Shown here: positions 61,413 through 64,000 of the stretch, piece by piece
Position numbering within the stretch: the first letter of the stretch is position 1
Layout: every line of letters starts with the position of its first letter
DNA from: Methylobacterium gnaphalii
GTDB lineage: Bacteria > Pseudomonadota > Alphaproteobacteria > Rhizobiales > Beijerinckiaceae
Reading direction: 5' to 3'
Assembly: GCF_007992215.1 (NCBI RefSeq)
Contig: NZ_BJZV01000017.1
Location: 33,551-97,550 of the forward strand
DNA length: 64,000 nt
Program-made: the position numbers and the translations under genes
The notes under the pieces: generated by a model
The model's input: only the letters and a program-made list of their open reading frames with translations
The model's database searches: none
What the model was told of the DNA's origin: nothing

Positions 61413-62348
61413 ATGAGTTGGAATCCGGCCCTGGAGCCTGGCTGCCCCGATGCCATCGGCATCGACGCCATCGAGACGCTGATCGTGCCCCGCGCCCGCG
61501 ACCTCGGCGGGTTCGAGGTGCGGCGCGCCCTGCCCTCGCCGAAACGGCAGATGGTCGGGCCTTTCGTGTTCTTCGATCAGGCCGGCCCGGCCGAGTTCGT
61601 GACCGGCAAGGGCGTCGATGTGCGCCCTCACCCGCATATCGGCCTCGCCACGGTGACCTATCTCTACCGCGGAGAATTTCAGCACCGCGACAGCATTGGC
61701 TCGAACCAGACCATCTTGCCGGGCGCGGTGAACTGGATGGTGGCCGGGCGCGGCGTGACCCATTCCGAACGCACCTCGGAGGCGACCCGTCTAGCGCCAC
61801 ACAGTCTCTATGGCATCCAGACCTGGGTGGCTCTGCCCGAGGACAAGGAAGAGGCTGCGCCGATCTTCGAGCACCACGGCAAGGACACCCTCCCGGTCAT
61901 CGAGAGCGACGGTGTCCGCCTCCGCCTGATCCTCGGCCGCGCCTATGGCGAGACGGCACCGGCCAGCGTCTTCAGCGACACCTTCTATGCCGACGTCGTT
62001 CTGGAAGCCGGCGCGCGGCTGCCGCTGCCGACTGACCACGAGGATCGCGGCCTCTACATCGTCGAAGGCTCGGTCTCGATCGCGGGCCAGGTCTTCGAGG
62101 GCGGCCAGATGATGGTGTTTCGCCCAGGCGACGCCATTACCGTGGCCGCTGGCCCGCAGGGTGCACGTCTGATGGCGCTGGGCGGCGCGACGCTGAACGG
62201 GCCGCGCTACGTCTGGTGGAACTTCGTCTCCTCCAGCCGCGACAAGATCGAGGCCGCCAAGGAGGAGTGGCGGCGCGGGGCCTGGGGACAGGGCCAGTTC
62301 GACCTGCCGGCCGACGACCGGGCGGAGTTCATCCCCCTGCCCGGCTGA
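61413..62348 (+). CDS. Pirin family protein
   Basis: A bicupin pirin-like protein of 311 residues. The metal site in the N-terminal cupin is in VRPHPHIGLATVTYLYRGEF with a His in EFQHRDSIGS and the HSERTSEATR region. ATG at 61413 has GAGGTGACG upstream. The C-terminal cupin is shown by VSIAGQVFEGGQMMVFRPGD. Pirins can be quercetin dioxygenases or regulators; the role is unclear. It begins 30 bases after pdxH and is probably cotranscribed. Confidence 0.9.
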   Translation: MSWNPALEPGCPDAIGIDAIETLIVPRARDLGGFEVRRALPSPKRQMVGPFVFFDQAGPAEFVTGKGVDVRPHPHIGLATVTYLYRGEFQHRDSIGSNQTILPGAVNWMVAGRGVTHSERTSEATRLAPHSLYGIQTWVALPEDKEEAAPIFEHHGKDTLPVIESDGVRLRLILGRAYGETAPASVFSDTFYADVVLEAGARLPLPTDHEDRGLYIVEGSVSIAGQVFEGGQMMVFRPGDAITVAAGPQGARLMALGGATLNGPRYVWWNFVSSSRDKIEAAKEEWRRGAWGQGQFDLPADDRAEFIPLPG

Positions 62349-62367
62349 TCGGCCCGCGAGGCTTATC

Positions 62368-62727
62368 TCAGTTCCAGCTGTGCAGAAGGATGCGCAGATC
62401 GTCGCCCTGACGCTCGATCACGTTCACCCAGTTGCCGCTGTATTGTTGCTGGCCTCCCTCGCCCGGGCCGGTCAGCGCCCAGGTGCCCGAGGCGACGAGG
62501 ACCGTATCGCGCTCGAGCACGGACTGGACCGTGATCTTGTGCCCGTCGAAGCCCTTGGCGCGCAGGTCAGCGAAGAACGCGCCGATCGCGCTCGGACCAT
62601 CGACAGGCGTGCCGCCGGCCGGCAGCACGCGACCCTCCGCGCTGTAGAAGGTTGCGAGCTTGTCGGTATCGCCGTTGTTGAAGGCTTCGTCCCAACGGTC
62701 GGCAGCGGCTTGGACATGCGCAGTCAT
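62368..62727 (-). CDS. SgcJ/EcaC family nuclear transport factor 2-like protein
   Basis: A 119-residue NTF2-like fold protein. ATG at 62727 follows GGGAGA. It has AAADRWDEAFNNGDTDKLAT, FYSAEGRVLPAGGTPVDGPS, AIGAFFADLRAKGFDGHK and QYSGNWVNVIERQGDDLRIL. This is the SgcJ/EcaC/DUF4440 group, small oxidoreductase-like or ligand-binding proteins. It is divergent from a TetR regulator, with two operator-like palindromes in the gap. Confidence 0.82.
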   Translation of the reverse strand: MTAHVQAAADRWDEAFNNGDTDKLATFYSAEGRVLPAGGTPVDGPSAIGAFFADLRAKGFDGHKITVQSVLERDTVLVASGTWALTGPGEGGQQQYSGNWVNVIERQGDDLRILLHSWN

Positions 62728-62823
62728 ATGATGGATCTCCCATGAACTTGGGTTGCAAACGCGGCTGTCGTGACGGCGAAGGCCGTGGCGGCTTGCCCTG
62801 GGCACGCCGCGTATCGACTGGTT

Positions 62824-62891
62824 GTGACCGCTTGGTTACAATGGGTACCGGGATGGGCACGGCTCGTCAACAGATGTGACCGCATGGTCAC
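62824..62891. promoter_or_regulatory. Two TetR-type operators between the divergent genes
   Basis: GTGACC-GCTT-GGTTAC (62824-62839) and GTGACC-GCAT-GGTCAC (62876-62891). The second is a perfect palindrome and the first differs by one base; centres are 52 bases apart. They lie in the 203-base gap between the SgcJ-like gene and the TetR gene, so the regulator probably binds here and controls both. Confidence 0.68.
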
Positions 62892-62930
62892 GAGCAGGGC
62901 CGCCAAAGCCAGTTCTCGGGGAGATCGAGT

Positions 62931-63617
62931 GTGATGGATGATAGCGACGAGGCCATCATCCAACTGACCGAGCGCAGGCGGCGCCATCTGCCCGCGGCGG
63001 AGCGCGAGCGCCTGATCGTCGAAGGAGCGACGCGGTTTTTCGCCAAGCATGGCTTCGAGGGCCAAACGCGCGAACTCGCTCGCGGCCTCGGCATCACGCA
63101 CTCGGCGATCTTCCGCTACTTTCCGACCAAGGAAGCATTGGTCGATCGCGTCTACGAGCACGTCTATGTCAGCCGCTGGGATTCAGGCTGGACCGGCCTG
63201 ATTCGGGATCGCTCGCTTGCCTTCGAAGACCGGTTGCTCCGCTTCTACGGTGATTATGCGGCTCGGGTCTTCGACTACGACTGGGTCCGGATCTTCGTGT
63301 TTTCCGGGCTGAAAGGCTACGACATCGCCCCGCGTTACCTCGCAACCGTGCGCGATGAGCTGATCCTGCCGATTGCCGAGGAGGTCCGGCACAATCTTGC
63401 CCTACCCGCCGTCGCGGATGTTCCGTTGACCGAGCGGGAGGTGGAGGCCGTCTGGGCGCTCCACGGCAAGGTGTTCTACCTGGCCATCCGAAAATTCGTC
63501 TATGGCGGTGTCATTCCCTCGGACCTGACGCAGACCATTGCCGACGACGTGCGCGTCTTTCTCGGCGGGATGCCCGAACTCGTCCGGTCGATCCCAGAAC
63601 TCGGGGCAAAACGCTAG
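62931..63617 (+). CDS. TetR/AcrR family transcriptional regulator
   Basis: A 228-residue repressor (start GTG 62931 or ATG 62934). The HTH is ERERLIVEGATRFFAKHGFE then GQTRELARGLGITHSAIFRY with FPTKEALVDRVYEHV. The ligand-binding part is helical (LLRFYGDYAARVFDYDWVRI). It is divergent from the SgcJ-like gene. The palindromes at 62824 and 62876 are its likely operators. The ligand is unknown. Confidence 0.9.
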   Translation: MMDDSDEAIIQLTERRRRHLPAAERERLIVEGATRFFAKHGFEGQTRELARGLGITHSAIFRYFPTKEALVDRVYEHVYVSRWDSGWTGLIRDRSLAFEDRLLRFYGDYAARVFDYDWVRIFVFSGLKGYDIAPRYLATVRDELILPIAEEVRHNLALPAVADVPLTEREVEAVWALHGKVFYLAIRKFVYGGVIPSDLTQTIADDVRVFLGGMPELVRSIPELGAKR

Positions 63618-63698
63618 CTGCAGCGCTGCCCACAGGCCGTTTCGAACCGATTCGTGGGCTTAGGCGTTGCTGAAGTCCCAATAACGTGGAGGGACGTC

Positions 63699-63872
63699 AT
63701 GAAATTCCGTTACCTGCTGCCCGTAGCCGGTATGCTGGCTCTGGCCGGTTGCAAGGACGAGAAGAAGGCTCCGCCACCCGCGCCTCCCGCTTCTCCGCCG
63801 GCTAACACCGCACCGACCACGCCGCCTGCGACGAACCCCGACGCTCCGAAGCCTGCAGCACCCAAGCCTTGA
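63699..63872 (+). CDS. Small Pro/Ala-rich lipoprotein
   Basis: A 57-residue protein. ATG at 63699 follows GGAGGG. MKFRYLLPVAGMLALAGCKD has a lipobox (LAGC, Cys18) then a Lys/Pro/Ala-rich tail (EKKAPPPAPPASPPANTAPT and further PATNPDAPKPAAPKP). It is probably a surface or periplasmic lipoprotein with a flexible tether. No other domain. A terminator follows at 63913. The in-frame Met at 63654 lacks a ribosome binding site. Confidence 0.72.
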   Translation: MKFRYLLPVAGMLALAGCKDEKKAPPPAPPASPPANTAPTTPPATNPDAPKPAAPKP

Positions 63873-63912
63873 TCTGAGTAGCGACAAACGCGCTCAGAGC
63901 GCCTCGAGGTCG

Positions 63913-63954
63913 GGACCCGCCGAGCTGGTATCAGCCGCTCGGCGGGTCCTTTCG
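63913..63954 (+). terminator. Rho-independent terminator
   Basis: GGACCCGCCGAGC (63913-63925) pairs with GCTCGGCGGGTCC (63937-63949) around an 11-base loop, followed by TTTCG. It ends the transcript of the small lipoprotein gene. Nothing else was seen from 63955 to the end of the window. Confidence 0.8.
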
Positions 63955-64000
63955 ATTCCGAATGACAAGAGCGCGGGTTACGCAAAGCCAACTCTGACGG

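Overview
The window is GC-rich chromosomal DNA from an alphaproteobacterium of the order Hyphomicrobiales. Methylobacterium/Methylorubrum is the best guess. The reasons are the pyruvate dehydrogenase operon with a lipoyl domain on E1-beta and a DUF5076 gene, a SUF operon behind Irr-type (ICE) palindromes, EcfG-like GGAAC-N17-GTT promoters, an Omp25/RopB-type porin, and families common in that group (DUF3606, DUF6894, DUF892, RT0821/Lpp0805). No rRNA, tRNA, CRISPR array, phage or intact insertion sequence was recognised. Most of the window is core housekeeping DNA with a few small accessory patches.

Layout. 1-2357: the 3' part of a glutathione S-transferase and a gamma-glutamyltransferase. 2358-3614: a sharply AT-rich island holding one PIN-like gene that appears broken by two +1 frameshifts. 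3615-9379: mutM, divergent from ubiE-ubiB, then a peptidase S51 gene and coaBC. 9511-11889: a GGDEF protein and an HD-GYP protein (c-di-GMP turnover). 12027-16374: an RND efflux pump and its adaptor. 16585-20249: small stress-type genes, a class II aldolase, a candidate structured RNA and two EcfG-like promoters. 20307-26613: lpdA, pdhC, DUF5076, pdhB, pdhA and ftsB, all on the minus strand. 26752-28658: a LysR regulator divergent from a small membrane protein and a DUF1275 transporter. 28778-33196: eno, queF, kdsA and secreted proteins. 33369-35567: an aldo/keto reductase, an ArsR regulator and an SDR. 35678-39156: a DegP protease, a YceI protein and a porin. 40137-42763: a DEAD-box helicase and a second GGDEF protein. 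42802-50061: an eight-gene Fe-S assembly operon (nifS-like, sufB, sufC, sufD, sufS, sufT, sufA). 50351-64000: a hydrolase, an AHSA1 pseudogene, a VOC protein, a 1361-residue Pls/PosA-type synthetase, a histidine phosphatase, PPK2, fabI, a DnaJ-like protein, a surface lipoprotein, pdxH, pirin, an SgcJ-like protein, a TetR regulator and a small lipoprotein.

How the parts work together. The PDH genes make acetyl-CoA, and FabI sits at the end of the fatty-acid elongation cycle. KdsA feeds lipid A/LPS core synthesis, and UbiE/UbiB make ubiquinone. The SUF operon supplies Fe-S clusters under probable Irr iron control. The DUF892, glycine-rich and Tyr-rich small proteins carry promoter motifs that suggest the general stress response.

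The items most worth a second look are the frameshifted PIN-like gene, the AHSA1 pseudogene, the structured RNA candidate at 17055-17204, a 48-bp pair of perfect palindromes at 38169-38216, a dispersed palindromic repeat with a copy inside the SUF operon, and the stand-alone Pls/PosA-like enzyme.
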